DNA of 64,000 nt from Nocardioides sp. YR527 (GCF_900101045.1 NZ_FNFN01000003.1:620001-684000); one strand, 5' to 3'; positions 9,384 through 18,518 are shown, numbered from the stretch's first letter. The notes: generated by a model not told the origin, from the sequence alone. Made by a program: numbers and translations.

Positions 9384-10883
9384 CTAGTCCGCGACCGCGG
9401 CGACAGGCCGACGGCTGTCGGCAGGCACCTGCCGGGCCGAGGGCGTACGCCGGAAGACGACGAACGCGACCACCGCGGAGAGCGCCATCATCGTGACCGG
9501 GAGCCAGAACGCGACCTGCAGGGCCTCGGCGGCCAGCGGTGCGACGGCCGCTCGCTCGGTGGGCGAGAGTGCACCGAGCGCGCCGATGCCGTCGCCACCC
9601 AGTCCGGGCAGGCGCGCGGAGAGCGCGGCGGCCAGGAGCACCGAGACGCCGGCGGTGCACAGGGCGGTGGCGACCTGGTTCAGCACGTTGATCATCGTCG
9701 AGCCGGCCGGGATGGCGCTGTCCTCGAGGTAGCGGGTGGCGATGGTCATGGTCGGCAGCATCACGAACCCGGCGCCGGCGGTCGCGATGGCGTGGGTCGT
9801 GGCCAGGGCCGGCATCGACGCGTCCGCGCTCAGCTGGAGCGCCAGGGCGCCGAAGCCCAGCGTGGAGACCACGATCCCCGAGCCGATCACCGGCAGCGGC
9901 GGGAAGCGGTCGATGAGCCGACCGGAGATCTGGATCATGATCCCGGCCGCGATGCCGGCCGGAGCCATCAGCAGCCCTGCGGTGGTCGCGGACTCACCGC
10001 GTACGACCTGCCAGTAGAGCGGCACCAGGATCATCGAGCCGAAGTAGCCGCCGGCGAAGCAGAACAGCACCGCGGCGCTGCCGCCGGTCAGGCGCCGGCC
10101 GAGGAGCCGGATGTCCAGCAGAGGAGCCGCGGCGCGGAGCGCGTGCCGGACGAAGAGCGCCACGAGAATGATCCCGGCCCCGATCGGGAGCAGCACCTGA
10201 GCGTCGAGCAGCGTGCCCTCGGCGAACGAGGTGCCCAGCACGAGGAGTGCCATCGCGGGCGGAAGCAGGAGCAGGCCGCGTACGTCCAGGCGGGCGCTCG
10301 GGCCGCGCTCGAGGCGGGGAAGGTTGCGCATCCCGAGGACGAGGCCGAGCAGGCCCAGCGGCAGGTTGATCAGGAACATCCACCGCCACGACATCGTGTC
10401 GAGCAGCCAGCCTCCGAGCACCGGTCCGAAGACGGGACCGACCAGCACAGGCAGGCCCATCAGCGCCATCAGGCGGCCCCGTTCCTCGGGTGGGGCAGAG
10501 CGCAGCGTCAGGGTCATCGCGGCCGGCATCACGAAGCCGCCGCCGAGCCCCTGCAGCACCCTGAAAGCGATCAGCGACTCGACGTTCCACGAGGCCGCGA
10601 CCAGCCCGGACCCGATCGTGAAGACGCCGATCGCGGTCAGGAAGACCTGGCGGGCGCCGAACCGGCTGATCGCCCAGGCCGCGGCCGGGATGACCGTTGC
10701 CAGGGCGAGCGTGTAGCCGGTGGCGACCCACTGGATCACCGGCAGCGAAGCGCCCGTCTCCTGGGAGAGACGGGCGATCGCTACCGCGACGATCGTGATG
10801 TCGATCGGGATCATCACCGTGCCGGCGATGACGGTGAGCACGATCGTTGTCGGGCTCGGGGCCGTGCGGGGTCGGGGTGTCAT
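9384..10883 (-). CDS. DHA2-family MFS drug/proton antiporter
   Basis: 499 residues with about 14 hydrophobic helices, the count typical of the DHA2 (EmrB/QacA) family. The region WAISRFGARQVFL matches the loop 2-3 motif A region, and GPVFGPVLGGWLLDTMSWRWMF is the DHA2 motif C/periplasmic signature. It is expected to export hydrophobic drugs in exchange for protons. It is convergent with the CAP gene, leaving only 4 bp between the stops and no room for a terminator. No adjacent regulator is dedicated to it. Confidence 0.88.
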   Translation of the reverse strand: MTPRPRTAPSPTTIVLTVIAGTVMIPIDITIVAVAIARLSQETGASLPVIQWVATGYTLALATVIPAAAWAISRFGARQVFLTAIGVFTIGSGLVAASWNVESLIAFRVLQGLGGGFVMPAAMTLTLRSAPPEERGRLMALMGLPVLVGPVFGPVLGGWLLDTMSWRWMFLINLPLGLLGLVLGMRNLPRLERGPSARLDVRGLLLLPPAMALLVLGTSFAEGTLLDAQVLLPIGAGIILVALFVRHALRAAAPLLDIRLLGRRLTGGSAAVLFCFAGGYFGSMILVPLYWQVVRGESATTAGLLMAPAGIAAGIMIQISGRLIDRFPPLPVIGSGIVVSTLGFGALALQLSADASMPALATTHAIATAGAGFVMLPTMTIATRYLEDSAIPAGSTMINVLNQVATALCTAGVSVLLAAALSARLPGLGGDGIGALGALSPTERAAVAPLAAEALQVAFWLPVTMMALSAVVAFVVFRRTPSARQVPADSRRPVAAVAD

Positions 10884-10937
10884 GCGTCCAGTGTGGAAGC
10901 TAAAGTGAACTTGAGGTCAAGGGGTTTCGGCCCGACC

Positions 10938-11744
10938 TCAGCTCGACCTCTCCATGGTCCGTACGCCGACGAGCACCCCGCCCACGGCGACGGCAGCGGC
11001 CGCGACGAAACCGCCGATGACGGCATCGGCCGGGAACTGGCCGGCGAAGAGCGCCCGCTCCGCCTCCACGACGTACGTCATCGGGTTGATGTCGCTGAGG
11101 AACCGCAGCCAGCCAGGGGCGCCGTCGAGGGGGAGGAGGACGCCGGAGAGGAGCAGCAGCGGGAAGATCAGCATCTGCTGGACCGTCCAGAAGACCCAGT
11201 CCTGCTCCTTGGCGGCGGTGGCCAGCGCGAAGCTGAGCGCACCCAGGCCGATCGCGAAGAGCGAGACGATGACGGCTCCGACCAGGACCCCGCCGAGGTG
11301 GAGGTCGAAGCTGAACGGGGTCACCACGGCAAGGATGACGGCCGTCTGGAACAGGACCGGCACGACCTCCTTCAGGGCCCGTCCGACCAGCAGGGACGGC
11401 CTCGACAGGGGCGAGACCAGCAGCCGTTCGTGGGACCCGGAGCGGATCTCGGCGGTCAGGTCGGCACCGGTCATCGAGGCGCCCATCAGCGCGGTCATGA
11501 CGACGATGCCCGGCACGAACCACTGCAGTGCGCTGCCGCTCTCGACGGCTGGAAGGAGTGGCGCGAAGAGGCCCAGGAAGACCAGCGGCTGCATCATCGC
11601 GAAGAGCATCGAGGCGGGCTGGCGCAGCTTGGGTGTGAGCTCGCGGACCAGCACGGTCCAGGTGTCGGTGAGGAATCCGGTCGGGCTGCTCGGCACGCGC
11701 GTGGTGCGGCGGACCTGTGTGGTCGGGACGGCGATGGTGGTCAT
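10938..11744 (-). CDS. ABC-2 type transporter permease, DrrB-like
   Basis: 268 residues with six hydrophobic helices and the ABC-2 permease pattern, including an SGSHERLLVSPLSRPSLLVGRALKE segment close to the daunorubicin-exporter DrrB signature. Its ATG overlaps the TGA of the upstream ATPase gene (ATGA at 11741-11744), so the two are translationally coupled and form one exporter. The substrate is unknown. Confidence 0.9.
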   Translation of the reverse strand: MTTIAVPTTQVRRTTRVPSSPTGFLTDTWTVLVRELTPKLRQPASMLFAMMQPLVFLGLFAPLLPAVESGSALQWFVPGIVVMTALMGASMTGADLTAEIRSGSHERLLVSPLSRPSLLVGRALKEVVPVLFQTAVILAVVTPFSFDLHLGGVLVGAVIVSLFAIGLGALSFALATAAKEQDWVFWTVQQMLIFPLLLLSGVLLPLDGAPGWLRFLSDINPMTYVVEAERALFAGQFPADAVIGGFVAAAAVAVGGVLVGVRTMERSS

Positions 11745-12763
11745 GCTGCAGCTCCTTCGGTCTGGGTGGTGGTGGACCCGGCGGACCCGGCCGACTCACG
11801 CAGGCTGCGGCCGGTCAGGTCGAGGAAGACGTCATCGAGGGTGGGGGCGTGGACCTCCATCCGGATCGCGGGGGTGCCGTGGGCGGCCAGGTCGATGGCC
11901 AACGCCGGCGCGCTGTCAGCACCGCGCGGTGCGCGGATCGAGACCTGCGTCCCGGCACGCTCGACGGTGGTCGGTCCGGACAGCGCGGAATCGGCGCGGG
12001 CTGCGGCGGCCGTGGCCTCCGCCTCGGTGCCGAAGCCGAGGAGCACCAGGTCGCCGAGGCGCTCCTTGAGGCGGGTGGCGGTGTCGTCGGCGATCACCAC
12101 GCCGTGGTCGATGACGATCACGCGACCGGCGAGCGCGTCCGCCTCCTCGAGGTAGTGGGTGGTGAGGACGATCGTGGTGCCGTCCTCGTGGAGGCGGCGG
12201 ATCTGCTCCTGGAGGTTGGCGCGGTTCTGCGGGTCGAGGCCGGTCGACGGCTCGTCGAGGAACAGCACCTCGGGATGGTTGAGCAGCCCGATCGCGATGT
12301 CGAGCCGCCGCCGCTGACCCCCGCTGAGCGTCTGCACGGAGCGGTCGGCGTACTCCTGCAGGTCGAAGGCCACGAGCAGCTCCTCGATGCGCGCCTTCGC
12401 GGCGGCTCGCGGGATGCCGTGGGCGCGGGCCTGGGACATCAGCTCGTCACGGCCACGCTGGATGAAGGCCGCGGCGTTGCCCTGACCGACGTAGCCGATC
12501 GAGCGCCGGACGGCCGCGCGGGAGCGGACGACGTCATGGCCGGCGACCTCGGCGGTGCCGGAGGTGGGCGGGATGAGGGTGGTCAGCATCCGCAAGGTCG
12601 TCGACTTGCCGGCTCCGTTGGGGCCGAGGAAGGCGACGAGCTCACCTTGGTGGATCTCCAGATCGAGCCCGCGTACGGCTTCGACGGTCTTCTTGCTTCG
12701 AGTGAAGTGCCTGGTCAGCGCCTGAGTGCGGATGACCGGCCGCTGGTCGGTGTGGTTCGTCAT
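11741..12763 (-). CDS. ABC transporter ATP-binding protein, DrrA-like
   Basis: 340 residues. Walker A GPNGAGKST, signature LSGGQRRRLDIA, Walker B VLFLDEPSTGLD, then a switch His in LTTHYLEEAD; the C-terminal ~80 residues are the DrrA-type extension. It powers the permease encoded downstream. The frame is open to 12955, but I chose the ATG at 12763 because homology-like sequence starts there (ALTRHF); GGAGG lies only 1 nt before this ATG, so an alternative start at 12784 cannot be excluded. A WYL-type regulator is divergent from it. Confidence 0.9.
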   Translation of the reverse strand: MTNHTDQRPVIRTQALTRHFTRSKKTVEAVRGLDLEIHQGELVAFLGPNGAGKSTTLRMLTTLIPPTSGTAEVAGHDVVRSRAAVRRSIGYVGQGNAAAFIQRGRDELMSQARAHGIPRAAAKARIEELLVAFDLQEYADRSVQTLSGGQRRRLDIAIGLLNHPEVLFLDEPSTGLDPQNRANLQEQIRRLHEDGTTIVLTTHYLEEADALAGRVIVIDHGVVIADDTATRLKERLGDLVLLGFGTEAEATAAAARADSALSGPTTVERAGTQVSIRAPRGADSAPALAIDLAAHGTPAIRMEVHAPTLDDVFLDLTGRSLRESAGSAGSTTTQTEGAAA

Positions 12764-12868
12764 GCCTCCAGCCTCTGACCTCATGCGGTCAGCTTCTGTC
12801 CGCTTTCGAAACTTTCTTCCGAGATCTGGTTTAGAAGTCCCGCGAGTGGGTAGGAGAGAGGTAGCGCG

Positions 12869-12907
12869 GCGTCGGTCGGCTCGAGGAGGGGGCGAGCCGA
12901 CCGACGC
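12869..12907. promoter_or_regulatory. Strong inverted repeat between the ABC exporter and its divergent regulator
   Basis: Arms 12869-12883 and 12893-12907 pair perfectly over 15 bp around a 9-nt purine loop. The element sits in the 212-bp divergent region, 69 bp before the regulator start. It could be an operator or an RNA hairpin in the regulator leader; the sequence does not decide. Confidence 0.5.
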
Positions 12908-12975
12908 GCGGCTCGATCCAGGTTCTCGGGGAATCAGGCCACGAACTGACCGCAATGGCGCCTATCGTCGTCGGC

Positions 12976-13923
12976 ATGAGTACGAGCGCCCGGATGCTGC
13001 AGCTCCTGTCTCTGCTGCAGACCCACCGTTTCTGGCCCGGCACGGAGCTGTCCGTACGCCTCGAGGTCAGCGACCGTACGCTGCGGCGGGACATCGAGCG
13101 GCTGCGCGATCTCGGCTATGACGTGGATGCCACCCGCGGGGTGGCCGGCGGCTACCAGCTCCGGGCCGGCAATGCGCTGCCGCCGTTGCTGCTCGACGAC
13201 GAGGAGGCGGTCGCGATCGCCGTCGGGCTGCGCACCGCCGCTGCCGGCCTGGTCGCCGGGATGGGGGACACCTCGGCTCAGGCGCTGGGCAAGGTCGTCG
13301 CGCTGATGCCGCCGCGGCTGCGGCGCCGGATGGACGCGGTCTCCTCGCAGACCGACTCTCTCCCCTGGGGCGGCCGGGTGCCGCTGGACGCCGGCGTGCT
13401 CGGGATCCTGGCGCAGGCCTGCCGTGACGACGAGGCGCTGACCTTCACCTATCAGGCGCCCGGGGCCGAGCCGACCCGGCGCCGCGTCGAGCCCCACCGG
13501 CTGGTGACGCTGGGCAACCGCTGGTATCTCCTCGCCTACGACCGCGTCCGCCAGGACTGGCGATCCTTCCGTGTCGACCGGGTCAGCGACCCGACGACCA
13601 CCGGGCAGGTCTTCCGCCCGCGGGAGATCCCGGGCGGGGACGCGGCGTCGTACGTGCAGGCGGGGATCCGCTCCCGCCCGGCAGCCCATGACGTCTGCGT
13701 CCACTTCGGTGTCGAGCCCGGCGTGGTCGCGCAGCGGGTGGGTCGCTGGGGCGAGGTCGAGCCCGCCGAGGGTGGCTGCCGGCTGAGGATGCAGGTCGAC
13801 GACCTGAGCTGGCCGATGATGATCCTCGCCGGCGTCGACGCCGACTTCACGGTCGAGCAACCCACCGAGCTGGCCGAGCTGGTCAAGCAGGCGGGGGAGC
13901 GTTTCGTCCGCTCATCTGCCTGA
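12976..13923 (+). CDS. YafY-type WYL-domain transcriptional regulator
   Basis: 315 residues. N-terminal winged HTH_11 domain (SARMLQLLSLLQTHRFWPGTEL, then VSDRTLRRDIERLRDLGYDV), middle WYL domain with the defining RWYLLAYDRVRQDWRSFRVDR, and a WCX C-terminal domain. WYL regulators bind small ligands or nucleic acids and commonly control adjacent transporters. The ABC exporter genes diverge from it. The ATG at 12976 is chosen over 12955 because it gives the usual MSTSARML start and follows a TATCGT box by 7 nt. Confidence 0.88.
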   Translation: MSTSARMLQLLSLLQTHRFWPGTELSVRLEVSDRTLRRDIERLRDLGYDVDATRGVAGGYQLRAGNALPPLLLDDEEAVAIAVGLRTAAAGLVAGMGDTSAQALGKVVALMPPRLRRRMDAVSSQTDSLPWGGRVPLDAGVLGILAQACRDDEALTFTYQAPGAEPTRRRVEPHRLVTLGNRWYLLAYDRVRQDWRSFRVDRVSDPTTTGQVFRPREIPGGDAASYVQAGIRSRPAAHDVCVHFGVEPGVVAQRVGRWGEVEPAEGGCRLRMQVDDLSWPMMILAGVDADFTVEQPTELAELVKQAGERFVRSSA

Positions 13924-14463
13924 GCGGGCCGCCCACTCCTCGCGCAGGATCCCGTAGACCACCAGGTCCCGGCGCTCGCCCGGATAGGCCTGCGCGCCGC
14001 GCATGGTGCCCTCGTGGGTGAAGCCGAGACGCTCGGCGACCGCACGGCTGCGCTTGTTGTGGACCGAGGTGTCGATGATCGCCCGGGCGATGTCGTACTC
14101 GTCGAAGAGGGTGTCCAGCAGCGCCGAGACGGCCCGGGTGATCAGACCGCGGCCCTCGTACGCCTCGCCCAGCCAGTAGCCGATCGTGGCCGACTTCTCG
14201 TAGAGGTTGATCCGCGCGGTCGTGGCGCCGGCGACCTTGCCGTCCTGGCGGATGACGCACGGGATCGCCTCGCCCTTGACCCACTGGGTCAGCAGGTAGG
14301 TTCCGAACGCCGACACGCTGATCATGCTCTGATCCGCGTGCGCCCACGGCTCCCACTCCCGGAGGTGGTCGAGGTTGGCGTTGATGAGCTGGTGGACGGC
14401 GAAGTCGGTCGAGCGGTCACGCAGGACCATCTCCGCGCCGTTCCCGAGGTCGATGCTGAACAA
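13912..14463 (-). CDS. GNAT-family N-acetyltransferase, RimJ/RimL type
   Basis: 183 residues with the ribosomal-protein-acetyltransferase-like layout: LRDRSTDFAVHQLINANLDHLREWEPW at the start, the acetyl-CoA pyrophosphate loop region GYWLGEAYEGRGLITRAV near residue 95, and HNKRSRAVAERLGFTHEG near 140. It likely acetylates a protein N-terminus or a small amine. A TTG start at 14463 is proposed because GGAG lies 5 nt upstream; the longer frame to 14673 runs antisense through the upstream hydrolase gene. It overlaps the WYL regulator by 12 bp tail to tail. Confidence 0.82.
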   Translation of the reverse strand: MFSIDLGNGAEMVLRDRSTDFAVHQLINANLDHLREWEPWAHADQSMISVSAFGTYLLTQWVKGEAIPCVIRQDGKVAGATTARINLYEKSATIGYWLGEAYEGRGLITRAVSALLDTLFDEYDIARAIIDTSVHNKRSRAVAERLGFTHEGTMRGAQAYPGERRDLVVYGILREEWAARSGR

Positions 14464-14471
14464 CTGATCTC

Positions 14472-15248
14472 CTACCGTGCCGGACCGGGACCTGGAGCGT
14501 TGCTGTCCTGCAACGCATCCAGGATCAGCGTGCCGTACGCCCGCATCTGGGCCAGCACCGGGATGACCTCCCCCGGGAACCGGCAGATGACCGCGTACGC
14601 CGCCCGGCGGCCACCGACGTCGAGCAGCCCGACCTCGGCGCGGACACCCTCGTCGGTGCCGGTCTTGCTCCACACCCGCAGGTCATGATCAGGGTCGGTG
14701 TGGGCCAGCGGGTCCAGGCCGATGGCGGCGGAGACCATCGACAGGTCGGTGGACGGCGCCAGCCAGGACATCACAGTGGGGTGTGGCGTACGGAAGTAGG
14801 CGACCCAGTCGGCGGCACAGCCGATGGAGAGCATCGGTGCGTCCTCCGGCCCGCGTACGTCCCGGACCGAGTCGTTCAGCATCGACCCGCCCGCGGCCAG
14901 CCGCCGCGCGACGGCTTGGACCGGAGCGAGGCCGACGTGGCCGAGGAGCACGTTGGTGGCCAGGTTGTCCGAGACTGCGCCCACCAGCCGGGCGCAGTCG
15001 TTCAGGGTCAGCGCGGGGGCGTCGAGGTGCTGCCACAGGCCGCTGTCGGCCACCGGCTCGACGCAGTCCTTGCGCAGCATCAGCTGCCCCAGTGACGCGT
15101 CCTCGTCGAGCAGCTCGGCGAGGTGGTGCAGCAGGAAGATCTTGGCGACGCTGGCGGTCGGCAGCAGCAGGTCAGGGGCGCACTCGACGAGGGTCTCACC
15201 GGAGCCGGTGTCGACCGCGAGGATCGACCACTCCGTCCGTGAACTCAT
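14472..15248 (-). CDS. Class A beta-lactamase-like serine hydrolase, cytoplasmic
   Basis: 258 residues. The penicillin-binding fold motifs are present: S33-V-A-K36 (SxxK), S93-D-N95 (SDN) and K195-T-G197 (KTG). No signal peptide is visible. The omega-loop ExxLN that supplies the deacylating Glu in true class A beta-lactamases is not recognisable; the region reads GPEDAPMLSIG. It may therefore be an esterase or peptidase-like enzyme rather than a resistance enzyme. It is 8 bp upstream of the acetyltransferase gene and probably co-transcribed with it. Confidence 0.8.
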   Translation of the reverse strand: MSSRTEWSILAVDTGSGETLVECAPDLLLPTASVAKIFLLHHLAELLDEDASLGQLMLRKDCVEPVADSGLWQHLDAPALTLNDCARLVGAVSDNLATNVLLGHVGLAPVQAVARRLAAGGSMLNDSVRDVRGPEDAPMLSIGCAADWVAYFRTPHPTVMSWLAPSTDLSMVSAAIGLDPLAHTDPDHDLRVWSKTGTDEGVRAEVGLLDVGGRRAAYAVICRFPGEVIPVLAQMRAYGTLILDALQDSNAPGPGPAR

Positions 15249-15258
15249 GCGATGGAGC

Positions 15259-15987
15259 CTAGACAGCGGAAGAGGACTGGTCCTCGCGCAGCTCGCCGAC
15301 GACCTGGATCTTCTGCCAGATCTTGCGGGAGAGGTCGACGGTGAGGCCCTCGACGGTGCTGACCGTGTCCAGCACGACGTTGTCCTGGGAGTCCTCGGCG
15401 CACAGCGCGGCCGTCTTGCCGACGAGGCTGAGCAGCTCGGAGCAGTACTCCAGGTAGTGGATCAGCTCGTCGGCGTCGAGGGTGAGCCGGACGCTGGCCG
15501 AGGTGGGCGTGAACCCGGTGCGCAGCCGCTCGGGGTCCTTGGTGAGCTGGTGCATGTCGATGATGTGGGCCAGCGACCGCAGCCGGTGTAGCAGCTTCAG
15601 CGCCCGCGACCGCAGCAGCCGCTCCGGGATCGTGTAGAGGAAGAAGATCGCGACCGCGCCGAAGATGAGGTCGTTGACGGTGCTCTCCATCAGCGGCAGC
15701 CACTGGACGCCGGTGAGCGTCTCGTCGCTGAACGCCGTCGCGAGGCCCCAGATGATGGCGGCCAGTGTCAGCACGAGGACGGCCAGGATCAGCACGCGAG
15801 AGACCGCGCGCGTCCACAGCAACCGTCGCCGGAGCCGATCCCCGACGCCGGAGGACTCCCTGATCTGGCCGGCCAGCTCCTCGGCGACCTTCACCAGGCC
15901 CCGGTCGGGGAAGCGTGCCGCGATCCGTCCGTGCAGCGTCTCGACGGTCGTCAGCACCATTTCCGACTCGAGTCTCTCCAGCCCCAC
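15259..15987 (-). CDS. Conserved membrane protein of unknown function
   Basis: 242 residues. Two hydrophobic helices (about residues 64-86 and 106-124) lie between a charged N-terminal helix region and a long soluble helical C-terminal half. No catalytic motif is visible. It is 10 bp upstream of the serine hydrolase gene on the same strand, so the three genes down to the acetyltransferase may form an operon. Family not recognised. Confidence 0.65.
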   Translation of the reverse strand: MGLERLESEMVLTTVETLHGRIAARFPDRGLVKVAEELAGQIRESSGVGDRLRRRLLWTRAVSRVLILAVLVLTLAAIIWGLATAFSDETLTGVQWLPLMESTVNDLIFGAVAIFFLYTIPERLLRSRALKLLHRLRSLAHIIDMHQLTKDPERLRTGFTPTSASVRLTLDADELIHYLEYCSELLSLVGKTAALCAEDSQDNVVLDTVSTVEGLTVDLSRKIWQKIQVVGELREDQSSSAV

Positions 15988-16060
15988 GATCGGACCCTAT
16001 CGGCTGGTACGGGAAAGGTACGGGAGTTCGAGGACCTGCACCGCCTTTACCGTGCTCGCC

Positions 16061-16675
16061 ATGAACATCATCCGCAGGCTCGCCGTCATCACGGCTGCCG
16101 CCGCAGTCGCCGCCTCCTCGGTCGTCGGGGTCTCCATCGCCACCGCCCCCGAGGCCCAGGCGGCGAGCTGCTCGACCAAGACCGTGAAGCTCGGCAGCAA
16201 GGGAACCTGCGTCAAGGAGCTCCAGCGGCGCCTGGGTGGGCTGAGCGTCGACGGCAACTTCGGCAAGGGCACCCGCAACCGGGTACGCGCCTTCCAGACC
16301 GACACCGGACTCGCCGCCGACGGGATCGCGGGCAAGAAGACCTGGGCCAAGCTGAACCGCTACGGCACCGCGGTCGGCTGGGTGGCCGGCGGCACCCTCT
16401 ACGCCTGCCGGAAGGACTCCTCCCGGCTGATGTACTCGCTGTGGAACAACACCGGCAAGACCGCCGCCTGGGAGTACAAGTTCGCCGGCGGCACCTACTA
16501 CACGCTCAACGGCACGGTGAAGAACACCGTCAAGCGGTTCACCTTCGCCAGCACCCGGGCCAGCTTCGACAGCCGCAAGCTCGGCATCTGGGTCGGGACG
16601 GTCAACCAGGACAGCTACAAGTCCACCACGAAGGTACGCGACTACAAGCGCTCCTCGCTGCGCACCTGCGCCTGA
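16061..16675 (+). CDS. Secreted peptidoglycan-binding protein
   Basis: 204 residues. Signal peptide about residues 1-35 (ending AQAAS), then one peptidoglycan-binding domain 1 at about 40-100 (KLGSKGTCVKELQRRLGGLSVDG, then VRAFQTDTGLAADGIAGKKTW), then a ~100-residue beta-rich unknown domain with two Cys. It probably attaches to the cell wall. A TACCGT box ends 7 nt before the ATG. The open frame extends upstream to 15665 but that part is antisense to the preceding gene. Confidence 0.82.
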   Translation: MNIIRRLAVITAAAAVAASSVVGVSIATAPEAQAASCSTKTVKLGSKGTCVKELQRRLGGLSVDGNFGKGTRNRVRAFQTDTGLAADGIAGKKTWAKLNRYGTAVGWVAGGTLYACRKDSSRLMYSLWNNTGKTAAWEYKFAGGTYYTLNGTVKNTVKRFTFASTRASFDSRKLGIWVGTVNQDSYKSTTKVRDYKRSSLRTCA

Positions 16676-16698
16676 CGTACGGCGGTAGGCTCGCCGCT

Positions 16699-17061
16699 GT
16701 GCCCGCACGACTCAAGCCCGCCCCGGCCGCAGAGGTCTCCGCAGCGCTGGAGCGCTTGGCTACAGGGTCGGGCACAGCGGCGAAAGCCGACCTACGACTC
16801 CTCACCAAGCATTTCCTCGCCCTGCTCGAGCAGCGCGCGCCGGGCAAGAGCGTCGAGGTGCGTGTCCCTCCCTACGCCGCGGCGCAGGTCATCGAAGGCG
16901 TACGCCACACCCGCGGCACCCCGCCGGCGGTGATCGAGACCGACGCGACCACCTGGATCGCCCTCGCCACGGGGGAGATGACCTGGTCCGAAGCCGTCGA
17001 TCATGCCCGGGTCAGGGCCTCGGGAGAACGCACCGACCTGTCGGCGTACCTGCCCTTGTAA
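16699..17061 (+). CDS. Sterol-carrier-family (SCP2-like) protein
   Basis: 120 residues. The C-terminal half has the SCP2/MDMPI-like pattern: VIETDATTWIALATGEMTWSEA followed by VRASGERTDLSAYLPL. In many actinobacteria a gene of this type sits near purF/purM, as it does here. It may bind a lipid or mycothiol-related ligand; that is not shown by sequence. A TAGGCT box ends 7 nt before the GTG start, with no Shine-Dalgarno sequence. It ends 9 bp before the M20 peptidase gene. Confidence 0.75.
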   Translation: MPARLKPAPAAEVSAALERLATGSGTAAKADLRLLTKHFLALLEQRAPGKSVEVRVPPYAAAQVIEGVRHTRGTPPAVIETDATTWIALATGEMTWSEAVDHARVRASGERTDLSAYLPL

Positions 17062-17070
17062 TCTCACCCT

Positions 17071-18435
17071 ATGAGCCACTCCACCGAAGACATCAAGGCC
17101 CGTGTAGACGACCTCTTCCCCGGGATCCGCAAGGACCTCGAGGACCTGGTGCGGATCGAGTCCGTGAGCGCCGACCCTGAGCGCCTGAGCGAGGTCGAGA
17201 AGAGCGCCGAGAAGACCCTCGACCTCTTCGCGGCCGAGGGCTTCGATGTGGAGATCGTGCGTGCCTTCGACGGCGCTCCGCCGGCCATCGTCGGTGAGAA
17301 GAAGGGCCCCGAGGGGGCCCCGACGGTGCTGCTCTACGCCCACCACGACGTCCAGCCCGAGAACGACCACGCCGACTGGGACACCCCGCCGTTCGAGCCC
17401 ACCGAGGTCGGGGACCGGCTCTACGGGCGCGGTGCGGCCGACGACAAGGCCGGCATCGCGGCTCACATCGGCGCGGTCCGGACCCTCACCAGCCTCGACG
17501 AGAACGGTGAGCTCCCGGTCACCGTGCGCCTCTTCATCGAGGGTGAGGAGGAGGTCGCCTCGGCGACGCTGCCCCAGCTGCTGGAGAAGTTCCAGGACAA
17601 GCTGAAGGCCGACGTCATCGTGATCGCCGACTCCGGCAACTGGGACATCGGCGTACCGGCGCTGACCACGTCGCTGCGCGGTCTCATCCGCGTCGACGTC
17701 GAGCTCCGCACCCTCAGCCACGCGGTCCACTCCGGCATGTGGGGCGGTCTGGCCCCCGACGCGATCATGGCCCTCGTACGTCTCCTCAACACCCTCTGGG
17801 ACGAGAACGGCGCTCCCGCGGTCGAGGGGCTCGTCTCCGGTCCGGCGGCCGACGTCGACTACCCCGAGGAGCGGCTGCGCGCCGAGTCCGGGGCCATCGC
17901 CGGCCTGCAGTGGGTCGGCAAGGGCAGCGCCGTCGAGCGGATGTGGACGCAGCCGGCGATCACGATCACCGGTCTGGACGCCCCCAAGGTCGACGGCGCC
18001 TCCAACACGCTCTCCCCGAGCGCCCGCGCCAAGGTCACCATCCGGATCGCCCCCGGCGACTCCGGCGAGAACGCCGTCGCCGCCCTCACCCAGCACCTGG
18101 AGAAGCACGTCCCGTGGGGCGCCGAGCTGACCACCAAGGTCGTCGACACCGGTGAGCCGATCGCCCTGGACGCGACCGGCCCGGCCTACGACGCCGCCCG
18201 CGCCGCCTTCACCGAGGCCTGGGACGGCACCGCCCCGATCGACATGGGCGTGGGCGGCTCGATCCCGTTCATCGCGGAGTTCCTCGAGGCGTTCCCGAAG
18301 GCCAGCGTGCTGGTCACGGGCGTCGAGGACCCCGACACCCGCGCCCACGGCGCCAACGAGGGACTCCACCTCGCCGAGTTCCGCAAGGTCGTCGTCGCCG
18401 AGGCGCTGCTGCTCCAGAAGCTCGGCAGCCGCTGA
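17071..18435 (+). CDS. M20-family metallo-dipeptidase
   Basis: 454 residues, full length for M20 dipeptidases of the DapE/ArgE/CPG2 superfamily. Zinc-site motifs: H91 and D93 in YAHHDVQP, bridging D124 in GRGAADDKAG, and the catalytic Glu pair region in FIEGEEEVAS. The dimerisation (lid) domain follows, with HSGMWGG. It should hydrolyse dipeptides or N-acyl amino acids in the cytoplasm. A TAATCT box ends 6 nt before the ATG. Confidence 0.93.
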   Translation: MSHSTEDIKARVDDLFPGIRKDLEDLVRIESVSADPERLSEVEKSAEKTLDLFAAEGFDVEIVRAFDGAPPAIVGEKKGPEGAPTVLLYAHHDVQPENDHADWDTPPFEPTEVGDRLYGRGAADDKAGIAAHIGAVRTLTSLDENGELPVTVRLFIEGEEEVASATLPQLLEKFQDKLKADVIVIADSGNWDIGVPALTTSLRGLIRVDVELRTLSHAVHSGMWGGLAPDAIMALVRLLNTLWDENGAPAVEGLVSGPAADVDYPEERLRAESGAIAGLQWVGKGSAVERMWTQPAITITGLDAPKVDGASNTLSPSARAKVTIRIAPGDSGENAVAALTQHLEKHVPWGAELTTKVVDTGEPIALDATGPAYDAARAAFTEAWDGTAPIDMGVGGSIPFIAEFLEAFPKASVLVTGVEDPDTRAHGANEGLHLAEFRKVVVAEALLLQKLGSR

Positions 18436-18437
18436 CC

Positions 18438-18518
18438 GTTCACCGAGCTACCTCGGTCGAGCGGCACTGCCTTCGTGGAGTTCCGCGAGGGCAGTGCCCG
18501 TTCACCGAGGTAACTCGG
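18438..18518. terminator. Hairpins between convergent peptidase and histidine-kinase genes
   Basis: A stem with arms 18463-18471 and 18490-18498 (9 bp, GGCACTGCC) is flanked by two near-identical direct repeats, 18438-18457 and 18499-18518, each of which is a small palindrome around CCGAG/CTCGG. It probably ends transcription from both sides. Confidence 0.5.

Noticed and set aside
9090..12155. 1021-codon plus-strand open frame
   Set aside because: Antisense to the MFS and ABC genes, with no recognisable domain.
14464..14673. N-terminal extension of the acetyltransferase at 13912
   Set aside because: The extension is an Arg/Gly-rich string lying in another frame over the serine hydrolase gene; the TTG at 14463 has a good ribosome site.
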